Of a DNA stretch of 64,000 nt, positions 23,701 to 35,700 are shown piece by piece (the first letter of the stretch is position 1; every line of letters starts with the position of its first letter). The position numbers and the translations under genes were made by a program. Under the pieces are notes generated by a model. The model was not told where the DNA came from and searched no databases. It was given only the letters and a program-made list of their open reading frames with translations. The stretch is from Tribonema minus (Eukaryota; Sar; Xanthophyceae; Tribonematales; Tribonemataceae): assembly GCA_017506865.1 (NCBI GenBank), contig JAFCMP010000523.1:1-64000 (forward strand), written 5' to 3'.

Positions 23701-26700
23701 CCGCGCACCCTCACTGCTGCCGCCCTGTTTCAATCATCCCCTTCCACAGCCTGCCGAAGCTCACACACAACTGCCGCTCTCATCCCAAACCTGAGCGCTG
23801 CTGCCTGTTCGCGTACCTTCGCCACCAGCGCTCAGCGCATCCGCCGCCGCGCCGTCCGCCGTCGCCTGCTGCGGCTCCTCCTTGGCCTGCGGCGACGCGG
23901 CGGCGGCGGCTTCGACCTGCCGGCAGATAATGTAGGGGATGTGGTTGCCGACGTTGACGGGCTTGCCGGCGCGCTGCATGGCCATGGCGACCTGAGGGGG
24001 GGGGGAGGGGGAATAGGGGGGTTGGGTGGGGGGGTGGGGGGAGGCAGCGGGGGCGTCGACACATGACGTACACACAATTGTGGAGAGGTCGCTTCTCGAA
24101 GAGGTGTGGTTCGATGGCACGTGCCCGACAGGCGTAGCTCCAACAGGCGTCCGCTCACGCTGCCAAGCACGGGCGACCGCATTCCAGGACACCCTGCGTA
24201 CGCCCACCTGGAGGTGCGGCTCGTTCTTGGCGTTGGGGTAGTCCTGCGGCGGCTTGGACAGGCCCTTGGTGATGACGTACTGCCCAATGGGCACAGCGCC
24301 GGCGCGCATGGCGTCCGCTAGCGCGCGCAGGTGCTCGTGGATGCTCTCCACGACGGTCTCGCGCGCGTCGCCGCTGAGGATGCGGTCCAGCACGTGCTGG
24401 CCAGCCTCCTGCGCGCGCGGAGCGTTGACACATCGAGTGAGACGGGGCTGTGAGGATGGCGAGAGCTGCGCTGATGCTCAGCACTGAGGCAGGCGGCGAC
24501 GCTTGGATTGCATGCCGCCGGGGAACCGTGAGCCCGTGGCGGATCGCACCAGGACACAGAGATGCAAAAGGCCAGCTATATCGCGTGCGCACGTGAGCAC
24601 GCATTGTGTGTGATGCGTCAAGAACTTGTTCTCTCTCAAGAAGTACAGCTTGTGAACAGCTTGTGAACGTAGCGCGGAGCAGAGCACCACGCAAGTTCAC
24701 GCACGCGGGGGCGGCGCAGCGACTGCTGCATTTCACGCATTACGCATCAGCGATCCCGTAACAGCGCTCCGCACCTTGGACAGGCCGCACCAGTCGCGGC
24801 GCACGAGGTCCAGGCCCTTGACCTCGCGCTGCACGCCGATGGTGCCGTCGGCGTTCTCCACGACGACGAGCGCGGCGTACTTCTTCTTCTTGAGCAGCAG
24901 CATGGCCTGGAAGATGCCGTCGAGGTCGAGCTCGAGGCTGCTGTACAGCTTGTTGACCTCGCGCTTGATGAGGTTGCCCTGCGCACGCACAGTGTGGAAG
25001 CAGCAGCGCTCAGGCTCAGTTTTCGAGCAATAGAGTGAGCTCGTCCATCTTTCTATTCGTTTTCATTTCTACGTAGCAGCGCAGATGTTGAACAGTACAG
25101 TGGTCAGGTTTTGGGTGGGGGGGGGGGGTGTTCGAGGGAGACTCTGCTGCAGCTGCAATCACGGCAGGCACAATGAGCGCCATGCATCGAGCACACAGGC
25201 AGGTGACCAGAAGGTGTGTCGCACACTGCCAGCCCGGCACAGCATCACATGCACGACATGCGCCATGATGTTCATTCAGTGCCAGGTGCCTGCTTCGCTG
25301 CACGAGGCGAGCAACCGACGGCAAGTGACAGCGGCGCCTCGCCACCGAAGGCCTCGCTCCTGATGTGCTAACCCTAATTCGAACCCTAACCCTAACCCTA
25401 ACCCTAAGTGTGCTTGCCTGCTGCTTCGCCTGCGGCAGGTCCTTGGTGCGCGTGTTGACCATGACACTGTCCGTGTCGCCGTACACCACCTCCATGCCGA
25501 GCTCCGTCTGCGCACGCACGCGCACACGCACACGGGCACGATGGCAGAACGTCAATTGAGCGCTGCAGTCTGTGTGCTGCTGCGCCACGCGCTGCACGCG
25601 GGGCGGGCGCCCGTGGTCAACAATGGTCTGCAGCGCTCAGCAAAGCATGCGGCGCTCCAGGGTGCGCCCGCTGCCTCTGTGCCAGGCTGTCGTGCTTCTC
25701 AGTATATACATACATGTACAACTACGTGTACCTTTATGAATATTCTTGTGTATATTACCTGACAAGCCATGACAGTCACAGTGCGCGCTCATGTGGCATC
25801 ACTTCAAGTCTTGCGCCGGATGATCTCTCCCTGTGCTTTACTTCACGGTATGTATGATACAAGGCCCTTGTTAAAAGCACCTGGGTGACGTCGACGGTTC
25901 GCTGCAGCGCCTCGCGGCCCTTGGACGTCACGAGGGCGGCAATGGGCTGCGGAGCAGATGGGCATCAGGCAACGCAGCAGCGACGTGTGTCAGTGCAAGG
26001 CGCGGTCGAAATGCTCTCCTGTTGCGATGAGGCAAGTCCACCGCCCAGGAGCACAACACAGGTAGGGTGGACTGTGCTGCTTCACAAGCGAACACGGTGG
26101 GTGCATTGCGCGGTGAAGCGCATAGGTGAGGGAATCGCACACAGAGAGCAGGCGGGAAGCGTCAGACAATCACGAGTCTTGTTTGAAAACTTCCACGCGA
26201 CCACCAAATGTGGCACGCATTGGCTGGCAATCACGAGCTCTGTGGGCCAAACACGCTTCAAAGTGCGTGGTCGCTGAACTGCCATACATGAAAAAACTGT
26301 CATTTGACACGCATGTGCGGCGGCGCGCGTGCCCCACGGTGCAAACACAGCAGCGACCCAAACCTTCAGACGCGCAGGGTACGGCGTTGTCACAAGCAGC
26401 CACGGCGCGATGCAAACCCTGACGCATCGTGCGTCCATTTCCTTTTGAGAGAGCGCATAACTGCCGTTCAAATGAGACGTCGAGCAACCATTTTGCGCGT
26501 AACTACCACCTGAACAGAACTGTAACTGTCGCTGCGGCGCGCGCTCACCTGCGCGCAGAAGCGGCCGTGCGTGAAGCCGAGGCACCCGTACATGGAGTTG
26601 GCGGTGAGCTTGAGCGCCTTCTGGCGGATGTCGAGCTCCTGTCGGCGCCCCGGCTCCTTCTCCGCCTTGAGCATCTGCGTCAGCGCGAACGCGTGCACGC

Positions 26701-29700
26701 GGGGCCGAGCCTTTAGACGGTTGTCGCATCTGGTGGCATAGTTTGATGCAGGCCTGCAATTTGAAAGCTCTGCGGGAATGGCATCCCTGACGCGCGCTGC
26801 CGCGCTGAGCGGTGTCACGGCGAAGCTGGCTCACGGGAGCACAGCACGCTTTGTTTGTCCTGATGATCGTTTTCCTGTTGTCTTCTTGCCAGAGCGCTGA
26901 CAGAGGCTCTCCATGACACGCCACTGCACCTGGCACTGCGACACACCTCCTGGATCTACTGCTCCACGGAGCTCTTGGTGTCACGCTGCCCCTAGGTCAA
27001 AACTCTGAACTCGCATGGCACAGGCTCGTCAACCCTACCACAGTTTACCCTGCCGCCACTGCCCCCTCACCTTCTGTAGGACCGCGCTACACGTGCAAAC
27101 CCTACCACAGCATACCCCACCCCCAACTCTGCCCCCTCACCTTCTTTACGAGCGCGCGCCGCTCCACGAGGCTCTTGATGACGCGCGGCAGCACGCCGGG
27201 CGGCGCGTCCTCGGGCACGGGGGGCAGCTTGGCCCCCTCATAAGCGGGCTTGGCAGCAGCAGCAGCGGCCGCTCCGCCGTCTTCTTCGCCGCCGTCGTCG
27301 TCCGCCATGATGTCATCGGCGTTGTCGACGTCCATCGCGGCGGGGGCATCGGCGTCTGTGCGCGCAAGCAGGGACGGGCGGTGTGGGGTTAGGGCTAGGG
27401 TCGAGGCGTGAGAGCGGCGGACGATGTGGCAGGGAACAGCCTTTGCGGTGCGGTGCGCGCGCGCGCTGAACTTGGTGCCTGCACTCGCCGGGTGCCGACC
27501 AGCGCTTGCGCGTTGGGCAAGCGCATCGGCGGCGGCGGCGTGAGGCTGCAAGCTCGAAGGATGTGACGGTATACACAGTACGCTTCGCTGACCGCCCGTT
27601 CCCAGGCCGCGAATCTACCTGCGCAATCTCTTCTCCGCTGGGCATCCACAGCAGCGGCACTCAGTTGCTCCCTTCTGCTGAGCACTGATGCAGCGCTCAC
27701 AACTCTGCCTACCCGCTATCGTCTGTACTGCAGCTGTGCCTGACTGTCAGCGCAAGGTGTGATTCGGCACAATGCCGGCTTTCCCCCGGGGGCCTGCAAC
27801 AAATACCCCATTCAACGCCTGGTCCTCCTTCTACTGACCACTGCAGCAGCGCTCACCATCGCCCGTGGCCGGCTTGGCGGCGGCCTTGCCCTTCTTCTTC
27901 TTGCCCTTGCCCGCAGCAGCGCTCGGCGACGGCGCGGCGGCGGCAGGCGGCGCGTCGAGGTAGCGCGTCCAGTCTATCGTCGTGAAGCACAGGTTGTACT
28001 CCTGGATGATGGACGGGTAGAGGGAGTTGAAGTCGAGCAGCAGGATGTATTCGTCGTAGAGGCCGCGCTTCGGCTCGAGCACAAGGCCGCCAGCGTATGC
28101 GGCCTGCGGGGGGGGGGGGGGCGCGGCGACGGAGGGGAGCGTCGCCGAGCGTGAGGTTACATGAAGTTCAATTTCAAGTACTGCATGTTGAAGCGCCCTC
28201 CTGCAGCTTGATTAGGGTTGGCACATTGCGTATATTTGGATTTTGCATACCCGCATATATACGTATTTTTGGCGTACAATACGTATATACTGCGTATATT
28301 AGCGTATCTGACAAAGCCAAATCTCGCTACGACGACTTGTCGTCTTTAGATTTCTCTGAAACCAGGTGCATTCGAACGGGCTCAGGGTGCTGATTACAGA
28401 CATGCAGACACTAGAAATAATTGCCTTCATAAAGTGTCATCAGAGCAACACTTGAAGTGTGGGATTTTCTTGAAGTTGGCCGAAATGCCAAAAGAAGCTT
28501 GGTTACGGCCTGAGTGCGCCGACCGCATGGTGCCGCTGAAAAGCTGCGCCTCGTCAGAGGGCAGCGTGTCTGTCAGCATGTGCAGCGACTCCCTTCCCAT
28601 CGTCCTCTTCCACATCACCGACAGAACAAGCCGTGAAGGCTCATGCAGGCTCTGCTGGCCAGGTGCGAAGCTGCCTGAGCCACTGAATTGCCAAGTTCAG
28701 GCTGTGCAGGCGCCTTCTGTGGCTTGAGACCACCGCTCAGCCCTGCCTTTCCGCTTCTGGCCCCCAGATAGCCCTAGCCACCTTACCCTTGGCATGCGCT
28801 GGGCCACGGGCAGCGCTCGTGAGCACCACAGCGGTGCAAAAGCGTATACGCGAATATACGCCCCGTTTCGGCGTCTACGCGTATATATACGCGTATGTAC
28901 CAATATACCGTATATATACTATCTACGCACGTGCCAACCCTAAGCTTGATGCATGCAGGCTGCAGCGGTCAGGCCTGACACCGGAACCAGATCCATGCGT
29001 TACCAGGTAGGTGGCTGCGTGACAAGCGCTGGCAATTGGTAGTGTAGCCCCACGAGACTGGTACACTCTGAAACGCAATGCAACATGGGTGTTACCGTCA
29101 TGTTGACCCTGGCACCGACCTCAACGCCCAAACTCACTGACCCTGACCAGAGCTTGCCTTTCTTCCCCAGCCCTGACCAACACATCGTCATGGGTCTACC
29201 AAGACCATTTGACGGCAGTTGCAACTGCATGGTGCCCCTGTCTCCCGGCGACCGATCGCTGCCGTACTTGAAGTTGAACACGACAGTACTTCAAGCTGCA
29301 GCAGCACACGCACCTTGGCGCGGACGCGGCCGCCCGACTTGCCCACATACACCGGTTTCTCCGGCGTGACAAACTTGCGCTCGTGGAACTCGTGCAGCAG
29401 CAGGTAGTCCACGCGCTCCGCACGGCCGAGGCGCAGCGTGCGGCTCCACAGACCCCCGCTCAGGCACGTGAGCTGCTTGGTCAGGGGGACGACCTGGGGG
29501 ACGTTGGGTGTGTGTGGGCGGGGGGGGGGCAGTGCTCAGAGCTCGCATCTCCTGCTGGTCACGCTGCTGTGCCGGCAGCTATATGCACAAGCGGCGGCCG
29601 TTCGCTGTCGGGTGTGGGCTGTGCTGCTACACAGCTCAATGCACGCGACTGCTGTCAGCAAGTGACAAGAGGCGGTAGGTAGGTAGCGAACGCCGTGCAT

Positions 29701-32700
29701 GAAGCCGCACGCACACTGCAGAAAGAACAGAGTGAGACACGCTGCCTTGACATCAAGACTCCTGCAAGCCTGACCAGCAGCGGGGTGTGCAGACTCTAAG
29801 GCGCGCGAGCTGCTCCGGCTGTTCTGCAAGCACTCCACTCACAACACTCTCAAGCTTGCACATCAAGCAGGTACGCAGCCACAGTGGCTGGGTCGCGTGC
29901 GACGCGCGCCACCGCCACCAACCGCGCGCATGTTGCCCAGCTGCAGCGAGCCTTGACGGCATGCTCGGCGGGCACATACGCAACACAGACACAGCGCAGC
30001 GCGGGCATTATCAAGGCATGCGGAAGAGCAGCGAGCGTGTGCGCCGCGCCACTCGCCTGGAGGTGCAGCATGAGGCGCTGCACGAGCGTGGAGTCGTACG
30101 CCGTGTGCTGCGCGAGGCGCAGTATCGACGGCGCGCCCTCCAGGTACACCTGCGGCACGTCGGAGGGGTCCACGTCGTTCCTGCAGCAGCGGCGGCAGCG
30201 GCGGCGGCAGCGGCGGCGCAGGGCGCAAGTGAGCAAACCGCAGTCCACGAGAGAGGGGGACGTTGCTGTGCGCGCTTGTAGTACACGTCAGAAACAAGGG
30301 TAGGTATACTAGAGCGGCGTGCAGCGTACCTACGGGCGCCGGGCTGCGATGCGCTGCGGTGCTTGAGGCTGCGCGTCGTGTCTCGAAACGCGCTTGAAGT
30401 AACACGTTCAGCTGCGCGCGGACAGGTACGCATGTATGCACAAGAGAGTGAGATGCGCGACAGCGAGCGTCGCACCTGCGCGCGCCGAGCTGCGACGCGC
30501 TGAGGTGCGTGAGGCTGTACGTCGTCTCGCGCAGGAACTCCTTGGCGCTGAGGTATGTGTCGCACACGAGCCGCCCCGCGGTGAGGCCCGCGCCGAACGT
30601 CTCGCGCCCGTGCGCGCCGCCGCCGCCGCCGGAGAACGTGCTGGGGAAGATGCTGCGGCGGAGGCGGCCCACGGCGCTCCACGTGAGGCGCACGCCCTGG
30701 GGAACAGGGTTGAAGTTGGAGGCAGGGGGGGGGGGTTGAAGTTTGAGATGGGGGGCGAGGGTGCTGCGACTCGTGCGTGTATACGTAGGCGTCAGAGGGT
30801 GCCGCTGCAGCGGGGCCGCATTGAATGATGCAGGGCAACGGCAGCAGCGCGGCAGCGGCAGCAGCGTTGAAGTGGCACCATCGCGAGCAGTTGCTGCGCA
30901 AACAATTGACGAATAGACAACTGTCAAAGCTCATCTACACGCAGTCTGCGGTGCATCTGGCTACATTGCAGGTAGCTACACAAGCAGTTCTCTTATGCCA
31001 GCGAAGGGCGCCCGGCACTGCTCAGAGCCAAGTACAAACAAACTACAGCTCACAATGACAGCCGCGCCACGGTGCAGCCGCGCGCTAGAGGACGCGCTGC
31101 CGCACACCACGGCACACGCGCGAGCGCATCAAGCGAGCGGCGCGCGCAAACTCACGTTGCGCTTGGCGCTGGCGAGCAGCACGTCGAGGTCGAAGCCGAG
31201 CAGGTTGTGCCCCGCGATAACGTCCGGGTCGTGGTGCAGCAGCAGCGAGAAGACGCGCTGCAGCAGGCGCCCCTCGTCCGCGAAGGCCTGCACCTGGCCG
31301 CAGCCGCCGCCCCTGTTGGCGGCGCGCACGGTCGCGTCCATGTCGTGCGGGAGGACGCCGGGGTAGCGCCCCGTCGCCGCGAAGGCGCGCCCGAGGGGGC
31401 GCACGCCCACCCACGACTGCATCAGGTCGGGGGTCTCCGCCTGCTCGCGCAGGGGGAAGGGGGGGGGGCGGAGGGGTAAACCGAGTCAGCATTGATCGTT
31501 CGAAGGGGGCCGGGGGGGGGGGGGGGGGGATGAGGTGAGGGAGCTCTGTTTGAATGCTGTGGCCTGAGCACAGTCGCTGCACCTGAGCGGCACGGGGGGC
31601 AATATGCTTGACCGTGCTGCGAAGCGGGGGCGGGTGCGGGGGTACGAGCGAGGGACCTCTGTTCGTTGGCGATGGCCTGACTGCGGTGCCGCTGCGCGCG
31701 CTCGGGGCGTTGCGCAAAGGTCCGCGGCATCGCTGCGGCAAGCGCACCACCTGCCAATCAACCCTGTACCACCCTGACATGTAACGCTACTAGAGCAGAG
31801 GCACCAGAAAAGCAAGTCTCGGCTGCATGTTCTTCCTACGAACAGGCTCCTGATGGGCCGGACCACTCCGCACGTAGGGACACAACTACCACGCACTCCA
31901 CTTCTGCACGCATGCTTGCCTACGAGCAGCTCTCTTCGGCGGGCCGCTTGCATCGCACGCAAACACTGCGCAAGCACTCAATCATCGGCCGCGCACGCAC
32001 CGAGTGCGCGTCCTGCTGCACGCGCGTGTGCACGAGCGCGGCGACGGCGACCGCCTCGTGCGCCTGTGTGCTCGGGTTGATGACCGTCTTGGTGGCGAGC
32101 GACATGGTGACGAGGGGGGGCGCGGGGGGGGGCTGGCGCGCCTCGGCGCACGGCTCCGCGGCCTTCTCGGGGGTGCCGCCCTCTGCAATAGGCGGAGCGG
32201 CGTGCGGACGCGACGGAGAGTGAGCGCAGTGAGGGGGGCAGGGGGGCGTGAGGTGTGCGTGGGACCAGCATTTGGAGCCGGTCATGAGGGGGGTTAGGAT
32301 TAAGGTCACCGCTGCTGAGCAGTGGCTGCTGCGAGTCCGGCAGTCATGGCGCGAGCAGGCGCGTGGGGAGAGCGTGAAGGCTGGCGGCCCTCCGTGTGCG
32401 CTGATGCGATGCTCGCTTTGCGAGGCGAACGGCGTGTACACAGTGCGCCGCCCGCTGCGCCGTGCATCGAAGCGAGCGCCGCCGGTTACCGCATCATCTG
32501 ATCTGCAACCACATCAGACCATCAGGCGCAGGCTGTGGAACTCAGGTTGAGACATGCTGCAGAAGGTGCGTGCGCAGTGGCAGCGCTCACCTTGGCTGGA
32601 CGCGGGGGGGGCAGCCGGCTGCTTGCTGCCCATCTTGGCAATGTCCTTGGGGCTGCCGATGGCCACCTCCACCTTGCACCAGCTCACGTGGTCCGCTTGC

Positions 32701-35700
32701 ACGCACGGCTTGCGGATGATGAGCCAGCACGGCCCCATCAGCTGCGCACGAGGGACCAGGCGACACACACGTCAGTTTCGATGATCACATTTAATTTTGG
32801 CCGTTTTGACCACTGAGTGTAATGCTGACGGAAGCATGTAAATGACTTGTGAACAGATGTCGCGCTACAACAACATGTACAGTAGCTCGCACACGGGCCG
32901 CGCGTAGCGGTGCTGAACGCTGGCAGTGACGGGGGGCACCAAAAGCGAACGCAACGAAGCATTGGCGGCCGGCCACGCGCCTCCTGGCGCCCCGCCGGAG
33001 CCCCTGACAACGACCGATGAACGGCCGCCTGCGTCTGAGACACCGGCGCAAGCGTACACATTTGAGCTGCTGCTATCTGAGCACTGCTGCAATGCCATCG
33101 GGCAGCGCACGCACACACTAGCAGCGCCGCACAGCACTTGACCCCGTGCGGCAAGCGCGCGTCATCACGGGCGCCGCCTGCACCCACCTTGCGCTTGACG
33201 AGGAAGTTCTCGAGCAGCGACGTGCGGCCGCCGACGATGCGGCTGAAGGTCTCGCCGCCGCGGTCGCACAGGTCCTGCGACGGCGGCTTGGTGCCCTTGG
33301 CCGCGTACCAGACCTGCGGCGCACGGCGAGCATTTGAGGGGGGGGGGGGGGGGAAGACGCGAAGAGAGTGAGTGAATGTGCACAGCGGGGGAGATGTTAC
33401 AACACGAGACCCGGTTGAGACGTCGCCACTTGCTTTTGTTATGCTACAGGTATTCCACTTGGGGCTGCGGAAGTACTGTTGCCAGTAGTGGCTACTGGGT
33501 TTCTGCTGACAGCACGGTCGCTGGCAGCACGGCCGTGTGCGGGCAGCTGTGCCGCGTGGTGAGCGCGCGGGCATGCAAGCTTCGTCCCGCCGTCGCTCAC
33601 AAAAGTTGCTGTAAGCGTGTGCGCGGCCGCATCGAAGTGAGCGGCACGGCGGCGCAGCAGGCGCTCAGCGCTGCGGGCGAGCGGCGCGTTCGCAGTGACC
33701 AGAAAGCAGTTACTTGAGCTGCCTCATTGATGAGGGTGCGCAGCACGTCATCGGTTACGCCAGACGCCTTCGGGCTGCCAAACACATTGGTCCTGATGAG
33801 GCAGCAGCGCCACTGCCGTGCACAACCCGTTAGTGTCAGCAGCAGCGCACCGACGAAGCCCCGCATCAGCACCAAACGTGAGCGGCGACATTGCCCCAAG
33901 TTGAACTCAAATTCTGCAAAGGGTCAGGGGGGGGAAGGGGCACTTGCCTTGAGGTACTCTGTCTCCGCACGCGGCACGTCCGTCATGCCAAAGGCGTACT
34001 TGCGCTTGACGGGCTTGCAGCGCAGCACGAAGCCGCGCGGGACGAAGCGCGGCACGAGCGCGCCCTGGATCTCCTTGTATACGTCCATGATGGGGCGCCG
34101 CGGCCCCTCTACACCTGCAGCAGCGCTCAGCAGCAGCAGTGGCGGCGCGCACGGCGGTTGAGCGCTGCTGGCATTGTTCGCATGCGATGACGCTCCAGAA
34201 CGGCTGCACATGGCAGAGGAGCACTGGTGCCAGAATGGGTCTGCCGCCGCCGCGTTCACAAAGGCAGCCAGTCGTCTCTCAGAGTGTTGCTCACAGCAGA
34301 CTTGAGCGCCGCCTCACAAGTGACGCGCAAGTGCGGCAAGCCATGCGCCATGCAGAGCTCATGCTTCATTGGCGTAAAGCGGCTGCCGACTCGCCCTTCT
34401 CCAACCACACGCACATCGCACAGCCAAGCAACCGGGCATGCAGTGAAACACGTCTCCCTGCGTCGCACGCGGCACCAGCGCCGAGCACTGCTGCTGCGCT
34501 CCATACCTACCCCTCATCATCCAAATACCTACCTAGGTCATCATCGTCGCCGCCGTCCCCCACCTCGCGCAGCAGCCGTGGCAGCACCAGCAACGTCGTC
34601 TCGGCGCCGTTGACGACGACGCACGCGCTGGCGTACTGCGGCGCAGCGCCCTGCGCGGCGCCGGCGTTGGTCTGCACCTTGCCAAACAGGTAGATGGTGC
34701 CCTGCGTGCGCGGCGGCGGCGTGTGCACACTCGGCAATGTCAGTGCTCAGCTTAGGCTTAGGTTTAGGCAGGGGTTAGGGTGATATCAGTGCCCAGCGCC
34801 AATGGTGAGGGGTGCCTGAGCTGCGCGCCTCGCACGACGACCGCAGCCGCCCGGCAGCGGCGCACGCTGCACAGGGCAGGCCAGATGCGCGCCCGTGTGA
34901 TTCCGTCGCGGGGCGTTGGGCACGTCAGCATCGGCTGCGCCGCACGCGTCATGCTGCGAGCCACGGGCGCCCGCGCTTGCCACCTTATTGCTGATGCTCA
35001 GTTTATTGCTGATGCTCAGTGGAATTGACGTGATGGAAGACACTGCTGGCAGTTCCGTTCCTTCCTTCGAGCCGCGCCGCCTCCCCCCCCTCCGCAGGGC
35101 CCCCTCATGACAGCCTCCACACCTCAGACACCAGGGCAGTTGTGCGCCGAAACGCTCGCGCGGCGACACGCCACATCTGCTGAGGGGCTCACCTGCTGCT
35201 CGCTCGCGTCGAGCCAGTACATGCGCATGTACGGGCCCTGGTCGTCGCTCTCCTGCCACTGGCCCGTGGCGGCCTCCGCGAGTGGCGGCGTCGCGGGCGT
35301 CGAGGACGCGGAGCCATCGGGCGACGTGGCCTGCGCAGCGGCGGCGGCGGTGGCGCAGGCGCGTTATGTTGTGAGGGCAGGCGGATACTGTCATCTTTGG
35401 CGGTGAGGGTGGAAACCACTGCTCGATGTTGTCGAAAGGTCCAGCAAGAAACTGACAACGACGAACGTACATGCAAGGGGCGTCATACATGAATGAAGAC
35501 GCGGCGTGGCCTGCGTAGCGGCGGCGGCGGCGGCGCAGGCGTGCGTGCGTTGTGAGGGCGAGCCGGTGCTGTGGTCGTTGCTACGAAGGCAGCGTTCACA
35601 CTGGCGGGCTGTGCACATACACCGCCAGTGATGGAATGGTGAAGACAAGCACAATGCTTGACCGTCGTACATGAATGAAGACGCGGCATGAACAAAATAT

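Noticed and set aside
28434..28727. Open frame of 97 codons inside the foldback element
   Set aside because: No transposase signature seen; kept only as internal content of the element, not as a gene.
29863..30927. Open frame of 354 codons on the minus strand
   Set aside because: It covers POLA1 exons 15 and 16 and the introns between in mixed frames; only the POLA1 exon pieces make sense.
34980..35020. Two copies of a 17-bp unit (TTATTGCTGATGCTCAG)
   Set aside because: Too short to call an element; a minor tandem repeat in a POLA1 intron.
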